NCBI GenBank assembly: GCA_026706425.1
Contig: JAPOYW010000098.1
Location: forward strand, 1 to 13,089
Origin: Gammaproteobacteria bacterium
GTDB lineage: Bacteria > Pseudomonadota > Gammaproteobacteria > Pseudomonadales > Azotimanducaceae
Length of the DNA: 13,089 nucleotides
Reading direction: 5' to 3'
The stretch's first letter is position 1. Every line of letters starts with the position of its first letter. The notes beneath the pieces are model-generated. The model worked only from the letters and a program-made list of their open reading frames with translations, ran no database searches and was not told where the DNA came from. The position numbers were made by a program, and so were the translations under genes. Of the stretch, positions 12,679 through 13,089 are shown piece after piece.

Positions 12679-13089
12679 ATGGATATGAAGAGCTACATCC
12701 TTGTTGGCGGCGGACTGCTGATCGGTCTTGTTCTGCTTCATGCACTCGTTTCGGCGTGGCGTGCCAATCGGCGAGTGCAGGATGCCGACGGGGTGGACGT
12801 TGAGCCGGACGACCTCGACATGGAAGCCAGAGACGGGACGGAGATTCTGTGGAACGAGGAGGCGGAGGCCGAACTGATCGGCGAACCGATGCTCGATGAA
12901 GTCGTCGCCGATGTAGAACCGGGGCCGCCCGTCCTGATGGAGTCCGCCGCCACCGCGGACGACACGACGGCGGGTGCCGGGGTCGTGACGGAGCCCTCAG
13001 CCGGGGAGCGCGAGGGGCTTGCCCCTCGCATGAAAGAGCCCTCAGCCGGGGAGCGCGAGGGGCTTGCCCCTCGCAGGCAAGAGCCCTCA
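12679..13089 (+). CDS. zipA: Cell division protein ZipA, N-terminal part (cut by window end)
   Basis: ATG 12679 (or ATG 12685, two codons on) opens 137 codons that remain open to the window edge. The N-terminus is a single membrane anchor (residues about 5-26: YILVGGGLLIGLVLLHALVSAW) followed by a basic patch (RANRR), then an acidic stretch with DDLDMEARDGTEILWNEEAEAELIGEP. That is the layout of ZipA, the inner-membrane protein that tethers FtsZ through a C-terminal domain not present here. Position directly after smc supports the call. From residue 105 the linker consists of a 15-residue tandem repeat (EPSAGEREGLAPR plus two) encoded by a palindromic 45-base unit. No strong ribosome site is seen; TGTGAGG lies about 10 bases upstream. 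Confidence 0.85.
   Translation, partial: MDMKSYILVGGGLLIGLVLLHALVSAWRANRRVQDADGVDVEPDDLDMEARDGTEILWNEEAEAELIGEPMLDEVVADVEPGPPVLMESAATADDTTAGAGVVTEPSAGEREGLAPRMKEPSAGEREGLAPRRQEPS
12991..13089 (+). repeat. 45-base palindromic tandem repeat inside zipA
   Basis: Units start at 12991, 13036 and 13081 (the last cut by the window end). Units one and two differ only in the last five bases of the period. Each contains a perfect 8-bp stem, GCGAGGGG with CCCCTCGC (13010-13017 with 13022-13029, and again 45 bases on), around loop CTTG, preceded by GGAG and one C. The period is a multiple of three, so the zipA frame is kept. Confidence 0.9.

Noticed and set aside
12991..13089. CRISPR array at the 3' end
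   Set aside because: The repeat is a head-to-tail tandem with no unique spacers and sits in frame inside zipA.

Overview
The window is GC-rich, densely coding DNA that most likely comes from a gammaproteobacterium. The best evidence is the order smc then zipA on the right (zipA is essentially gammaproteobacterial) together with system I cytochrome c maturation genes (ccmABCDE). No species can be named from the sequence.

Layout. 1-1625: a possible 3' tail of a + strand gene, then a leftward cluster encoding an ECF sigma factor, a zinc-finger anti-sigma factor with one membrane segment, and a small lipoprotein. 1626-1767: a divergent gap holding a REP-like hairpin. 1768-4477: rightward ccmA-ccmB-ccmC-ccmD-ccmE, joined by 4-base overlaps except between ccmB and ccmC. 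4483-7500: about 3 kb of mostly broken or accessory DNA with visibly lower GC in its first half. It holds a 5'-truncated SGNH-type hydrolase, a frameshifted secreted protein with thrombospondin type 3-like repeats, a cluster of palindromic REP-like elements, an apparently intact secreted Sel1-repeat protein, and a truncated, multiply frameshifted transposase of the IS1634 type. 7502-8876: a second full set of ccmC-ccmD-ccmE. 9030-12533: a complete smc. 12679-end: the start of zipA, cut by the window edge.

How the genes fit together. CcmA and CcmB form the ABC transporter part, CcmC loads haem onto the chaperone CcmE, and CcmD holds the complex together. The ligation genes ccmF, ccmG and ccmH, which normally follow ccmE, follow neither copy here. 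Smc organises and segregates the chromosome, and ZipA anchors FtsZ at the division site. The sigma/anti-sigma pair is a typical envelope-signal switch.

Most notable points. (1) The two ccmCDE sets are identical over their first 335 bases and then abruptly differ at about 10% of positions through the rest of ccmC, which indicates recent gene conversion, recombination or a chimeric assembly join. (2) A family of GTAG-footed hairpins with a CTTGT-type loop is scattered through the window, with stem changes that compensate each other. (3) A 45-base palindromic repeat is tandemly inserted in frame in the zipA linker. I found no convincing CRISPR array, tRNA, rRNA or riboswitch, and no clear evidence of a new multi-gene defence or metabolic system.
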